Positions 17,562 to 26,708 of a stretch of DNA of 64,000 bases are shown here, piece by piece. Source of the DNA: Terriglobus sp. TAA 43 (lineage in GTDB: Bacteria; Acidobacteriota; Terriglobia; Terriglobales; Acidobacteriaceae). Position 1 is the stretch's first letter, and every line of letters starts with the position of its first letter. Below the pieces are notes generated by a model. It ran no database searches. It was not told the origin of the DNA and was given only the letters and a program-made list of their open reading frames with translations. A program made the translations under genes and the position numbers. Location of the stretch: positions 558,001 through 622,000 of the forward strand of contig NZ_JUGR01000002.1 in the NCBI RefSeq assembly GCF_000800015.1. The letters are read 5' to 3'.

Positions 17562-18674
17562 CTACAGCAGTTCCGCGACTGCTTTCCAGGATTTGTCCTG
17601 CGACTCTGCAACCGCCTGATACGTGAGTGTTCCCTTGTAGGTGTTCACGCCCTCCGCTAGACCTGCATCGGCCTTGATGGCGGCTTCCGCGCCCTCATTT
17701 GCCAGCTTGAGTACGTAGGGAAAGGTTGCGTTGGTCAGCGCGAGGGTCGAAGTGTTTGGCACAGCCGCAGGCATGTTCGTGACGCAGTAGTGCACCACGC
17801 CATCCACTTCGTACACAGGATCCGTGTGTGTGGTGGGCCTTGCCGTCTCGATGCTGCCACCCTGATCGATGGCCACGTCCACAATGACCGCGCCCTTCTT
17901 CATCTTTTTCACCATGGCGGCCGTCACCAGTTTCGGAGCGGCAGCACCTGGGATGAGCACGCCCCCCACCAGCAGATCAGCTTCTGAAGAGGCCTTCGCG
18001 ATGTTGTAGCTGTTCGATGCCAGCGTGAAGACGCGACCATTGAAGATGTCATCCAGATCACGCAGGCGATTCAGGCTGAGGTCAACAATCGTGACCTTCG
18101 CACCGAGGCCGAGCGCCATCTTCGCAGCGTTAATACCGACGATGCCGCCACCGATGATAACCACGTTGCCCGGAGGTACACCCGGAACGCCGCCCAGCAG
18201 CAGGCCACGTCCGCCCTTCGTCTTCTGCAGATATTCCGCGCCCACCTGAACGCTCAGACGGCCTGCGACTTCGCTCATGGGCGTCAACAACGGCAGCGAA
18301 CCAGCGCGATCACGCACGGTCTCGTACGCTATTCCCGTGACCTGCTTCTCCATCAACGCTTCTGTCAAAGCGGGCAGCGGCGCGAGATGCAGGTACGTGA
18401 ACAACACGAGACCCGGCCGGAAGTACTGGTACTCCTTCTCGACGGGTTCCTTGACCTTGACGACCATATCCGCCAGTCGCCATGTGTCATAGGCGCTGCC
18501 AACCATCTCTGCACCAGCATTCTGATATTCATCATCGGGGAACGCGGAAAGTTCGCCTGCGCCAGTCTGCACCAGCACCTTATGTCCAGCCTCTACCAGT
18601 GCGCGTACTCCGGCGGGGGTGATGCCTACACGGCTTTCGTGATCTTTGACTTCCTTGGGTACGCCAACAATCAT
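17562..18674 (-). CDS. ald: Alanine dehydrogenase
   Basis: A 370-residue NAD-dependent enzyme that interconverts L-alanine with pyruvate and ammonia. The N-terminal [20 protein letters not shown] is diagnostic for the family, and the Rossmann fold ([22 protein letters not shown]) follows the [14 protein letters not shown] helix. Catalytic Lys and His candidates lie in the [13 protein letters not shown] and TYLHLAP segments. I chose the ATG at 18674 because AGGAGAAG stands just upstream; an ATG 18 bases earlier would place that site inside the gene. It is divergent from mreB. Its position next to an NtrYX-like pair fits a link to nitrogen status, but that is inference. Confidence 0.95.
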   Translation of the reverse strand: MIVGVPKEVKDHESRVGITPAGVRALVEAGHKVLVQTGAGELSAFPDDEYQNAGAEMVGSAYDTWRLADMVVKVKEPVEKEYQYFRPGLVLFTYLHLAPLPALTEALMEKQVTGIAYETVRDRAGSLPLLTPMSEVAGRLSVQVGAEYLQKTKGGRGLLLGGVPGVPPGNVVIIGGGIVGINAAKMALGLGAKVTIVDLSLNRLRDLDDIFNGRVFTLASNSYNIAKASSEADLLVGGVLIPGAAAPKLVTAAMVKKMKKGAVIVDVAIDQGGSIETARPTTHTDPVYEVDGVVHYCVTNMPAAVPNTSTLALTNATFPYVLKLANEGAEAAIKADAGLAEGVNTYKGTLTYQAVAESQDKSWKAVAELL

Positions 18675-18857
18675 GTTCTTCTCCTGCTCCATGGATCAGA
18701 CTATCGAAGGTGGCCGCTCGTTGCGAATCCCTTAGCCCATTTCGCCGTGGCTTCGCCTGTTCGATAACACCAAAGACGAATTGGGTGTACCCGTTTTTCC
18801 TCTGTCCGGCGGCTACAATGGGTAGAACGCCTTTTGCTGGGGAAGCACACACCAACC

Positions 18858-19922
18858 ATGCCTCAAAACGGATACCAGGGCCGCACCTCCCGTCAGCGCT
18901 CCATGCGCTCGCTTTTTTCGCTGTTTTCGAACGATCTTGCAATCGACCTGGGAACCGCAAACACGCTGGTCTATGCCAGCGGCAAAGGCATCGTCGTCAA
19001 TGAGCCTTCGATCATCGCCGTCAATAAAGTGACGAACGAGGTCGAGGCCGTGGGCAAGGAAGCCAAAGAGATGGTTGGCCGCACCCCCGGCAACATCATC
19101 GCCATCCGCCCGATGAAGGACGGCGTGATCGCCGATTTCCGGCACACGGAAAAAATGTTGAACTACTTCATCCAAAAGGCACATAACCGCAAGATGCTGG
19201 TTCACCCGCGCATCATCATCGGCGTGCCTTCTGAGATCACGCAGGTGGAAAAGCGCGCCGTGGAAGACAGCGCGTATCGCGCCAAGGCCTCTGAGGTGTA
19301 TCTCGTGGAACAGGCCATGGTGGCCGCAATTGGCGCAGGTCTGCCCATCACAGAACCCGGCGGCAACATGGTTGTCGACATCGGCGGCGGCACCACGGAT
19401 ATTGCCGTCATCTCGCTGGCAGGTATCGTCTATTCCCGCTCGGTGCGCATGGCCGGCAACCAAATGGACGAAGCCGTGATGAACTTCCTGAAGCGCAAGT
19501 ACAACCTGCTGATCGGCGAGCGCACTGCGGAAATGATCAAGATGGAAATCGGCTCGGCGTTCCCGCTGGACAAGCCGCTGACCATGGAGATCAAGGGCCG
19601 CAACCTGATTGAAGGCGTGCCGAAGACCATCACCATCGACGACTCCGAAATCCGGGAAGCCCTAAGTGAATCGATTGCCACCATCATGAATGCTATTCGC
19701 GTGGCGCTGGAACGGACCCCTCCAGAGTTGTCCGCCGACATCAGCGACCGTGGCATTGTGCTGACGGGTGGTGGCGCGTTGATCAAGAACCGGGACCGCC
19801 GCATCCGCGAAGAAACGGGCCTGCCCGTCTCCATTGCGGACGATCCGCTGGCTTCCGTGGTACTGGGCACCGGCCGCATGCTGAATGACTTCGGCCTGTT
19901 GCGCAAGGTCGCCATCGATTAG
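18858..19922 (+). CDS. mreB: Rod shape-determining actin homologue MreB
   Basis: About 354 residues. MreB filaments under the inner membrane guide the elongation machinery. The actin-fold nucleotide motifs are present: LAIDLGTANTLVY (phosphate 1), VVDIGGGTTDIAVISL (phosphate 2) and IVLTGGGALIKNRDRRI (adenosine). The N-terminal RSLFSLFSND segment can serve as an amphipathic membrane anchor. The start is uncertain: ATG at 18858 has GGGGAAG about 12 bases upstream; a TTG at 18834 and an ATG at 18903 are alternatives. A TACAAT at 18814-18819 may be the -10 box. It leads mreB-mreC-mreD. Confidence 0.95.
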   Translation: MPQNGYQGRTSRQRSMRSLFSLFSNDLAIDLGTANTLVYASGKGIVVNEPSIIAVNKVTNEVEAVGKEAKEMVGRTPGNIIAIRPMKDGVIADFRHTEKMLNYFIQKAHNRKMLVHPRIIIGVPSEITQVEKRAVEDSAYRAKASEVYLVEQAMVAAIGAGLPITEPGGNMVVDIGGGTTDIAVISLAGIVYSRSVRMAGNQMDEAVMNFLKRKYNLLIGERTAEMIKMEIGSAFPLDKPLTMEIKGRNLIEGVPKTITIDDSEIREALSESIATIMNAIRVALERTPPELSADISDRGIVLTGGGALIKNRDRRIREETGLPVSIADDPLASVVLGTGRMLNDFGLLRKVAID

Positions 19923-19947
19923 TTCGTAGTTTTAGTTTTCCGTTTTG

Positions 19948-19997
19948 GCTTTGTCCCTCGTTTGCTTTCACCCGTAAAAACGAACGAGGGACAAAGC
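19948..19997 (+). other. Long inverted repeat in the mreB-mreC gap
   Basis: A perfect 15-base stem (19948-19962 with 19983-19997) and a 20-base loop fill most of the 100-base gap between mreB and mreC. Outer bases (TTAGTT near 19932 and AACTAA near 20002) could extend the stem. There is no U-tract after it, so it is a poor terminator. It could be an RNA-processing or stability element that sets the excess of mreB over mreCD. Confidence 0.7.
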
Positions 19998-20022
19998 ATC
20001 GAACTAAGACTCGAGACTCTCC

Positions 20023-21153
20023 ATGGAATCCTTCTTCAGCCGCTTCAAAAGTGCCCTGGTGCTTGTGGCTGTGCTTCTGGCGCAGGTAATCGGTCTTGCG
20101 TCGCAGATGAAGCGACTGAACTACGCCGCGCGAGAAGATGGACACCATGTACGCGGTTTGCGGGCATGGCCTGCCTACACCATTGCCCCCGTCGAGTCAC
20201 TGCTGAAACATACGGGCGGCGGCTTGCGCGGGGTGTGGCATAGCTACATTGACCTGCGCCACGTCCGCCAGCATGACAAAGATCTCCAGTACCAGATTGA
20301 CCAGCTTCGTCTACGCGAAGCGTCGCTGGCAGAAGATGCGCGTCAGGGGCAGCGACTACAACGGCTTCTGGCGTTTAAGCAGCAGTACGTGGGCAAAACT
20401 GTAGCCGCGCAGGTGATCGGCACGGGTGGTGGCGATCAGGGCCGCATCGTCACGATTGATAAGGGATCGAACGACGGCATTCGTACAGACATGGCAGTCA
20501 TTACGCCGGATGGCGCGGTGGGCAAGGTGCGTGACGTCTTCGCGATGTCGTCGCAGGTGCTGTTGCTGAATGACATGAGTTCCGGCGCGGGAGTCATTCT
20601 GCTGAACACGCGCAGCCGCGGTATCTTGCGCGGCGGACCGGGCGGCACACTCATCATCAACAATCTGTTGCCGGATGAACGCATCAAGGCGGGCGAACCC
20701 CTCATCACCAGCGGAGGCGATCGTGTTTATCCTCGCGGGCTACCCGTGGGCAACGTGATTTCCATGAAGCCCGACCCGGATCACCAGCCCTATGCCAGCA
20801 TTGCGATCAAGCCTGCGGCGAATCTTGATCGGCTGGAAGAAGTACTGGTGGTGACAGAGGTTTCGCAGCAGTTGAATACCGCGGCAGATGACGATCAGGA
20901 AGAGGGCAAGAAAGCTGCAGAAGTAGTCGCGGACCGACTGCCCGGGCTGAAGAAGGCCGATGAGAAAAATGGGGATGAGAACGCCGCGACCAGTCCGGCT
21001 CCTACCCTGCCGAGACCTCAGCCTGCGATCCACACGGATCGTTATTCGCCGGGCGCCGCTCCTCCAGCCTCAAGCCTGACGCCTGGAGCGCCGAACACGC
21101 AGCTTGCAACTCCTCCCCAGCACAGCACTCCCAACGCGCCGGAGGAACCGTAA
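20023..21153 (+). CDS. mreC: Rod shape-determining protein MreC
   Basis: A 376-residue inner-membrane protein with a large periplasmic part that links MreB/MreD to PBP2. An N-terminal membrane helix spans about residues 8-28. A coiled-coil (KDLQYQIDQLRLREASLAED) comes next, then the MreC beta-domains with characteristic GGGDQGRIVTIDKGSNDGI and LPDERIKAGEPLITSGGDRVYPRGLPVG segments. The last ~80 residues are a Pro/Ala/Thr-rich low-complexity tail, longer than usual. It stops one base before mreD's start codon region (the stop is at 21151-21153 and mreD starts at 21155). Confidence 0.94.
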   Translation: MESFFSRFKSALVLVAVLLAQVIGLASQMKRLNYAAREDGHHVRGLRAWPAYTIAPVESLLKHTGGGLRGVWHSYIDLRHVRQHDKDLQYQIDQLRLREASLAEDARQGQRLQRLLAFKQQYVGKTVAAQVIGTGGGDQGRIVTIDKGSNDGIRTDMAVITPDGAVGKVRDVFAMSSQVLLLNDMSSGAGVILLNTRSRGILRGGPGGTLIINNLLPDERIKAGEPLITSGGDRVYPRGLPVGNVISMKPDPDHQPYASIAIKPAANLDRLEEVLVVTEVSQQLNTAADDDQEEGKKAAEVVADRLPGLKKADEKNGDENAATSPAPTLPRPQPAIHTDRYSPGAAPPASSLTPGAPNTQLATPPQHSTPNAPEEP

Positions 21154-21154
21154 G

Positions 21155-21685
21155 ATGCCCCGTCGCCCCTTTACCAATCGTCGCGAATTAGAAGAGCACA
21201 GCTTTCATCCTGCCGTGCTGCTGGCAGTACCTTTGTGTGCGCTATTCCTGAATGCTTACCTGCCACGCATCTGGGAACCGCTGTCGATCCTCGATCTGCC
21301 ACTGATCCTCGTCCTGTACTTCTCCATCGCATGGCGAAACCCAATTGCGGGCACGCTCTTTGGCACCGTCGTTGGCTTACTGCAGGATCTGCCCGGCAAC
21401 CAGTTCATTGGTGTCAATGGCATTGCGAAATCTGTTCTGGGATATGCTGCAGCTTCCATCGGGCTGAAGGTGGACGTGGAGAACATGGTGACCCGCGTCG
21501 CGATGAACTTCGTCTTTTGCCTACTGCAATCGGCACTGCTGTACCTGATTCAAAGCATTCTGCTGGGGCAGGCAGAGGCGCATCCGCGTTGGGTGCATGA
21601 ACTGCTTCGCGCGGCGATCAATTCTGCTGTGGCAATCCCGATCTTCCTGCTGCTGGACCGCACACGTATGGACACCGTGCTGTAA
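21155..21685 (+). CDS. mreD: Rod shape-determining protein MreD
   Basis: A 176-residue membrane protein with about five or six helices, completing the mreBCD set. The segment IVLYFSIAWRNP-like loop, the FGTVVGLLQDLPGNQFIGVNGIAKSVLGY motif region and the C-terminal PIFLLLDRT are typical of MreD. The ATG at 21155 is chosen because GGAGGAA lies eight bases upstream, inside the end of mreC; an upstream in-frame codon has no such site. It converges on the next gene with a 5-base gap. Confidence 0.9.
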   Translation: MPRRPFTNRRELEEHSFHPAVLLAVPLCALFLNAYLPRIWEPLSILDLPLILVLYFSIAWRNPIAGTLFGTVVGLLQDLPGNQFIGVNGIAKSVLGYAAASIGLKVDVENMVTRVAMNFVFCLLQSALLYLIQSILLGQAEAHPRWVHELLRAAINSAVAIPIFLLLDRTRMDTVL

Positions 21686-21690
21686 CGCGA

Positions 21691-23034
21691 CTAGGGCGTT
21701 CGGTTATCACTGCCGCCCGTCAGCGCAGAGATGACGCTGAGTGTTGCGGCGGGTCGCAACGGTGCAAGCGCTCCCTGTTCCTTGTTATGCAACGAACGCT
21801 CCGCAGCCTTGAGTTCCGGCAGGTTGAAGATGGAAAGCTGCGACCCCTGAAAAACAGCCAGCCGCATTCCGTCGGCCGACAGCGCAAAGTTCCCCGCAGG
21901 ACGCTGCACAGGCGTCGCATTAACGCGGAGTAACTCTTCGCCTTCGCGGTTGCCATAGACACGGATCTCTTCTGCACGAACCTCGGTTGCGTCCACCATG
22001 CCGGTGCCTTGCGTGCTCACCGAAGTGATTGTGTTGCGCACTGCGAACCGCCCGGTAGTCGGTGAGTTTTCTACGGCCAGCCATAACGGTTCATCATCCG
22101 TTGTGAACACCCACTTTGCCTCGGCCAGCAGGTTGAATCCGCCCATGAGCTTGTGGTCTTCGCCACCGCGGCAGCCAAAGGCAAAAAACTCCGCGTCGGA
22201 AATGAACATGCTGATGGGGCGGCAGGTGGAGGTGAAACCTCCCAGTTCCATCTTGGCGCCGTTATAGCCGTGAAAATCGAAGCCCCAATGGTTGCGATCC
22301 TCATGCACTGTTTCCAGCACGCCCATGGAGGTGAAGGAGAGGGTGAAGGTGCTCTTAGACTCCGCACGGCCACGGTTCGACAGGCGAACCGACCCGTCGG
22401 ACTGCAAAGTGACGCCATAGAAGAAGACGGAAACAGGGCGCTCCTTCTGATCCGTGGGATCGTCTCCGATCTTGCGGGCAGGCGTGGTCTCCAGCAGGAT
22501 CAGGTCGCGCTGCGGGCTAAACTGCAATGCCTCCAGATCATCTTCGTTTTCGATGAGTAGTCGCTGTCCCAGATGCAACGGATCGTAGCTGCCCATGGGG
22601 TCGAGCGAGTAGAGATTGTTGCGGACGCGCAACAGAAAGCGTCCACTTCCAAGTGCCCACAGATAGGGCGAACGGTCATGCATGCGCCACTCTGTTTCGC
22701 GCTGCACTTTGCCATCGGGAAGGCTGATGACCAGAGCGCGCACAAAGTGGTCGTCGTCGGTCTCACGCTGATCCGGCATGCGCTTTATCAACTTCTTTGC
22801 GGTGTAGGTCACCAGAAGATGATCAGCATCAATGAAGTGCACCGTGGCGCTGGTGTATCCGGCGCGCAGCCCCATACCAGAGGTCATGGGGCGATAGCCA
22901 AGTGTCTCCAGAGGGATCTGAATCGCAGGAACAGCGGGCTTCGCAGCGGGATCATCGTTCGCTACCGCCGCAAAGGCATGACTCGGCAACAACAGCGCGA
23001 GTACGAACAAGCGGTGGCGTAGCGAGGCAGGCAT
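21691..23034 (-). CDS. Exported protein of unknown function, beta-propeller-like
   Basis: A 447-residue protein with a clear signal peptide (residues 1-22, RHRLFVLALLLPSHAFA). The remainder is rich in beta-strand patterns with repeated 'SxDGxRLAVFQG', 'LQFSPQRDLILLET' and 'SGRFLLRVRNNLYSLD' units, resembling WD40/YVTN-type propeller blades. No catalytic motif is visible. I chose the ATG at 23034 since it begins a good signal peptide; the open frame extends further upstream without coding character. I do not recognise a named family. It is convergent with mreD and divergent from the EamA transporter gene. Confidence 0.7.
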   Translation of the reverse strand: MPASLRHRLFVLALLLPSHAFAAVANDDPAAKPAVPAIQIPLETLGYRPMTSGMGLRAGYTSATVHFIDADHLLVTYTAKKLIKRMPDQRETDDDHFVRALVISLPDGKVQRETEWRMHDRSPYLWALGSGRFLLRVRNNLYSLDPMGSYDPLHLGQRLLIENEDDLEALQFSPQRDLILLETTPARKIGDDPTDQKERPVSVFFYGVTLQSDGSVRLSNRGRAESKSTFTLSFTSMGVLETVHEDRNHWGFDFHGYNGAKMELGGFTSTCRPISMFISDAEFFAFGCRGGEDHKLMGGFNLLAEAKWVFTTDDEPLWLAVENSPTTGRFAVRNTITSVSTQGTGMVDATEVRAEEIRVYGNREGEELLRVNATPVQRPAGNFALSADGMRLAVFQGSQLSIFNLPELKAAERSLHNKEQGALAPLRPAATLSVISALTGGSDNRTP

Positions 23035-23128
23035 TGCGGCAGTGGTCCGGGTTGCGAGTCTTATGGTAACGCGTGCCTTCAACAACCCGCTCATCATGTT
23101 CCGCGCCGTCCTGTGCGACAGTGGAAAG

Positions 23129-24046
23129 ATGCCCTCTTCTACTACTTCCCGTCCGCTTGGATTTCTGGCTTGCGCCTCGGCGGGGGCGCTCTGGGGCACA
23201 GGATTCTTCTTTGGCAAGATCGCCCTGCGCGAGGTCAGCGTGGGCCACATGGTGCTGTATCGCTTTCTCTTTGCAGCACTTCCCATACTGCCGCTGGTAA
23301 AAGGCCGTGGTGAACGATGGACCGCATCAGAATGGCGCCTGATGATCATCGCCGCCTTTTTCGGTGTTCCGTTGCAGTTTTTGGTGCAGTTTAAGGGGCT
23401 TTCCATCACTTCCCTTTCGCATGCTGCACTCATGATTGGCACGCTTCCTGTCATCCTTGCCGCAGCCGCCGCTATCTTCCTGAAAGAGCGGCTGGATGCC
23501 GTGGGTTGGACTGCGCTGATTGCGTCCACTACGGGCGCTTGCATGATCGCGTTGGGCGGTCACGACGCAAGCGGAACGTCCACACTGCTGGGTGATTCGC
23601 TGATCGTTCTCTCCGTGGTGATTGCGCTCGTGTGGCTGCTGGGCAACAAGAAACTTCTTCTGCGTCACAGTGCGCTGGAGGTAAGCGCGCGGAGCCTGGT
23701 GCTGGGGACGATCATGCTGCTCATCTGGGTGCCGCTGCAATACGGCATGCCACCGGTGCATGGAATCTCCATGAAGGCATGGCTGGCACTGGCAGCCAGT
23801 GGTGTTCTTTGCACCGCTGCAACCAACCTGCTGTGGAACTGGGGTATGACACAGGTTCCCGCGTCGCAGGGCGGCATCTTTATCAACCTGGAGCCGGTCA
23901 TCGGGTCAGTGCTGGGAGTGACCCTTCTCAATGAACATCTTGGGCTGATTGCATGGCTGGGGGGATCGCTGATTGTGGGCGCGGCTGTGGTGCTTTCCAC
24001 ACGCGGAGAGGTTGCCAGCGAAGCTATCCAGATGGAGTCTGTGTGA
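23129..24046 (+). CDS. EamA-family drug/metabolite transporter
   Basis: A 305-residue inner-membrane protein with ten predicted helices made of two EamA repeats. The first starts LACASAGALWGTGFFFGKIAL, and the second contains LVLGTIMLLIWVPLQY and the NLEPVIGSVLGVTLLNEHLG signature typical of EamA. Such proteins export amino acids or other metabolites; the substrate is unknown. The ATG at 23129 follows GGAAAG and gives the normal family N-terminus. The stop overlaps the next gene's GTG start by four bases, so the two are co-translated. Confidence 0.88.
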   Translation: MPSSTTSRPLGFLACASAGALWGTGFFFGKIALREVSVGHMVLYRFLFAALPILPLVKGRGERWTASEWRLMIIAAFFGVPLQFLVQFKGLSITSLSHAALMIGTLPVILAAAAAIFLKERLDAVGWTALIASTTGACMIALGGHDASGTSTLLGDSLIVLSVVIALVWLLGNKKLLLRHSALEVSARSLVLGTIMLLIWVPLQYGMPPVHGISMKAWLALAASGVLCTAATNLLWNWGMTQVPASQGGIFINLEPVIGSVLGVTLLNEHLGLIAWLGGSLIVGAAVVLSTRGEVASEAIQMESV

Positions 24047-24939
24047 TCGATACACCGAAGATGATCGCCATCGACATGGATGGCACGCTGGTGCATCCCG
24101 GTGGCACGGTATCGCCCGGTAATCAGGATGCGCTGGACCGCGCACGCCGTGCCGGTGCCCGCATCGTGATCGCCACAGGACGCCGCCACAGTTACGCCAT
24201 GAAGGTGCTGCAGACGGGCAACTTCCAGCCCGACGACATCGTGCTCAGTTCGAACGGAGCCGTAGCGCGCACCATGGACGGTCGCCTGCTGTTCCGCGAA
24301 GCCATGTCCACGGAAACGGCGCTGTGGCTCTGCGAGATGGTCAATGATTATCGCAACTGTTTCGTATTCACTTTTGACACGATGGACGCGCACGGCAATG
24401 AAGCCGGTGGCGCATTGGTGCTGGAGGAAGTCGACGATCTGCACGCCAGCATTGAGAAATGGATGGTGGCCAACGCCGCGGACATCCGTCGTTTTACGCC
24501 CATTGAATCCGCTTTTCAGGCTGCGGAGTTTCCCGCGATTCAGGCGATGCTGTGCGGTGGCATGGAACGCATGGAAACGGCCTTTCGCCATCTGGATGCA
24601 GCGCACGAAGGACGCCTATCGCTGACACGCACGGTCTATCCGCTGCGCGACCTCTGCATCTTGGACGTCCTTCCGCAGGGCTGCTCGAAGGGTGCGGGAT
24701 TGGCACATCTGCTGCGCGAAGAGGGACTTACAGCGAGCGATCTGATGGCTATTGGCGACAACTGGAACGACCTGACCATGCTGGAACAGGCTCGCTGGCC
24801 CATGTTGATGGGCAATGCTCCCGACGATCTTCGGCTGCTGGCGGAAGAGCGTAACTGGACGGTCACGCGGCATCATCACGAAGACGGTGTTGCTGAGGCC
24901 ATTGCGCTCTGCTTCGCGGATGAGAATGCCAGTCGATAA
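24043..24939 (+). CDS. HAD phosphatase, Cof/subfamily IIB type
   Basis: About 298 residues. Motif I is IAIDMDGTLVHPGG near the N-terminus and motif II VIATGRRHSYA. A long IIB cap domain follows. Motif III is the lysine of QGCSKGAGL, and motif IV is MAIGDNWNDLTML. Family members dephosphorylate sugar phosphates or FMN/pyridoxal phosphate. The start is GTG at 24043, overlapping the EamA stop, with GGAG five bases upstream; an ATG at 24061 is the alternative and would still keep motif I. Confidence 0.88.
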   Translation: MIDTPKMIAIDMDGTLVHPGGTVSPGNQDALDRARRAGARIVIATGRRHSYAMKVLQTGNFQPDDIVLSSNGAVARTMDGRLLFREAMSTETALWLCEMVNDYRNCFVFTFDTMDAHGNEAGGALVLEEVDDLHASIEKWMVANAADIRRFTPIESAFQAAEFPAIQAMLCGGMERMETAFRHLDAAHEGRLSLTRTVYPLRDLCILDVLPQGCSKGAGLAHLLREEGLTASDLMAIGDNWNDLTMLEQARWPMLMGNAPDDLRLLAEERNWTVTRHHHEDGVAEAIALCFADENASR

Positions 24940-24964
24940 GACCCCGGATGCTACTCTGAAAGGG

Positions 24965-25645
24965 ATGGCCTCCCTCTCCGTCCGAAGGATTGCAGCGCTT
25001 CTTTTGCTACCGGGTATGTGCGGTGCTTCGGCACGCGCTGCGGAGGTGGTGACGCTGCGTAATGGGTTCAGCATCAACTGCGAACGCCATGAAACGCTGA
25101 CCACGGACATCACCCGGCTGTATCTCCACGCGGACAATTTCATGGATGTTGCGGCTTCCTCCATCACCTCAGTGGAGGCGGCACCGGATGCCCCTGACGC
25201 CCCGAAAACCGCGGCTCACGAACCCGCTGGAACAGCGACGATCCTTGCTGATTCCGGTGCGCGCCACAACGTGAACGTCGCACTGCTGGCGTCTGTAGTG
25301 CAGGCGGAAAGCGGCGGCAACACGAAGGCCGTATCGCGCACGGGAGCACGCGGCCTGATGCAGCTAATGCCAGGCACTGCGAACCAACTAGACGTAAAAG
25401 ACAGCTTTGACGCCGCATCGAACGTAAACGGTGGCAGTGCGTACCTGGATCAACTGTTGACGCGATACCACGACAACCTCGCACTGGCTCTGGCCGCTTA
25501 CAACGCAGGCCCCGGTGCAGTGGATCGTTATCATGGCATCCCGCCCTACCGTGAAACGCGGGCGTACGTGGCACGCGTGATCCGGGAATTTAATCGCCGT
25601 GTTGCGGAACAGGCACGCGCAGTTTCCGCCACGGTGGTTCGCTAA
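24965..25645 (+). CDS. Lytic transglycosylase (SLT family), exported
   Basis: A 226-residue periplasmic enzyme cleaving peptidoglycan to 1,6-anhydro-muropeptides. A signal peptide (MASLSVRRIAALLLLPGMCGASARA) is followed by a short beta-rich segment, an Ala/Pro linker and the SLT domain from about residue 101. The catalytic glutamate is Glu115 in VVQAESGG. The following GARGLMQLMPGTA, and LALAAYNAGPGAVDRYHGIPPYRET, are the classic SLT motifs II and III. The start is chosen at the signal-peptide ATG. The gene overlaps nothing and sits 3 bases before a membrane protein gene. Confidence 0.93.
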   Translation: MASLSVRRIAALLLLPGMCGASARAAEVVTLRNGFSINCERHETLTTDITRLYLHADNFMDVAASSITSVEAAPDAPDAPKTAAHEPAGTATILADSGARHNVNVALLASVVQAESGGNTKAVSRTGARGLMQLMPGTANQLDVKDSFDAASNVNGGSAYLDQLLTRYHDNLALALAAYNAGPGAVDRYHGIPPYRETRAYVARVIREFNRRVAEQARAVSATVVR

Positions 25646-25648
25646 AGC

Positions 25649-26680
25649 ATGAACAAACGCCGCATCGCCATCTGGACGATCGTCGTCCTCCTTGCAGCAT
25701 TTCTTCTCTGGAAAATTCACCAATCGCAGTTTGATTGGCATGCGTTTTGGCTCGCCTGCCGCCAGGTCAATCTGCCACTGTTTTTGATGGCAACGCTGAT
25801 GGTCTACAGCAACTCCGTCGCGCGTGCCGTTCGGTGGACGATCTTTCTGAAACCGTCTCTGCCACCGGAACAACGGAAGCCTTGGTGGACGCTGCTCGGC
25901 GCTCAGTTCATCGGCTTTACAGGCCTTGCGATCTTCGGGCGCGTGGGCGAACTGATTCGCCCTTACCTCGTCAGCCGACGGACCGGCCTGTCGTTTTCAT
26001 CACAGATTGCGGTCGTAGCGGTGGAGCGCATCTTCGATCTCGCGGCCTTTGGCATTCTCTTCGCGGGAAATCTCATCGTCAGCCCCCAACTGAACGCGCT
26101 TCCCTACCATGAGCTGTTCCACAAGCTGGGATGGGTGATTGCTGCAATGATCGCCGTGCTGGTCGCGTTTGTCGTCGCCATCCGCGTGGCTGGCGAATTC
26201 ATGGCACGCCTGATCCGCCACATTGTTGGCATCCTCTCCAAGCCAGCCGGACAAAGTGCGGAAGCCAAGGTACTGGAGTTCCGCAACGGCCTGAACGTGG
26301 TCGGCAGCACGAGCGACTTCATCGGCATTATCGTGTGCAGCTTTGCTTTGTGGGGAGCCGTCGCCATTGCCTATGTGCTCACGATGAAGGCGTTCCCAGC
26401 ACCGGTGCACAACCTCACCATTGCCCACTGCCTTCTGCTGATGGGCTTCAGCGTAGTGGGTGGCATTGTGACTCTACCGGGTGTCGGCGGCGGTGCGCAG
26501 GCACTCACTTTCGGCGCGCTGACTCGCCTGTTTGGTATTCCGGCAGAGCTGGCGGCAAGCGCGGCCATCATCATGTACTTTGTGACTTCGATCAACGTAA
26601 TCCTGCCCGGATTGATCTACGCCCGCGTGGAGAGCGTGAACCTGCGCACCGTGGCCCGCGAAAGCGCGCAGAAGTCATGA
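25649..26680 (+). CDS. Lysylphosphatidylglycerol synthase TM-region/UPF0104-like flippase-type membrane protein
   Basis: A 343-residue polytopic protein with about eight helices, of the family found as the membrane half of MprF and as standalone AglD/YbhN-like proteins. Family signs include SNSVARAVRWTIFLKP, LLGAQFIGFTGLAIFGRVGELIRPYLVSRRTG, VAVERIFDLAAFG and GGIVTLPGVGGGAQALTFGALTRLFG. No synthase domain is attached, so it probably moves or modifies a lipid, not aminoacylates it. It begins 3 bases after the transglycosylase stop, suggesting an operon. Confidence 0.82.
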   Translation: MNKRRIAIWTIVVLLAAFLLWKIHQSQFDWHAFWLACRQVNLPLFLMATLMVYSNSVARAVRWTIFLKPSLPPEQRKPWWTLLGAQFIGFTGLAIFGRVGELIRPYLVSRRTGLSFSSQIAVVAVERIFDLAAFGILFAGNLIVSPQLNALPYHELFHKLGWVIAAMIAVLVAFVVAIRVAGEFMARLIRHIVGILSKPAGQSAEAKVLEFRNGLNVVGSTSDFIGIIVCSFALWGAVAIAYVLTMKAFPAPVHNLTIAHCLLLMGFSVVGGIVTLPGVGGGAQALTFGALTRLFGIPAELAASAAIIMYFVTSINVILPGLIYARVESVNLRTVARESAQKS

Positions 26681-26708
26681 TGGGAATGCTTGATAGAATT
26701 GGCCTTGC

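Noticed and set aside
23035-23544. Upstream extension of the beta-propeller-like exported gene to 23544
   Set aside because: The added residues are Arg/Ser/Pro-rich, lie opposite the EamA gene and would bury the signal peptide.
23665-24606. A 313-codon minus-strand frame opposite the EamA and Cof genes
   Set aside because: Spans a junction of two well-supported genes and shows no domain.
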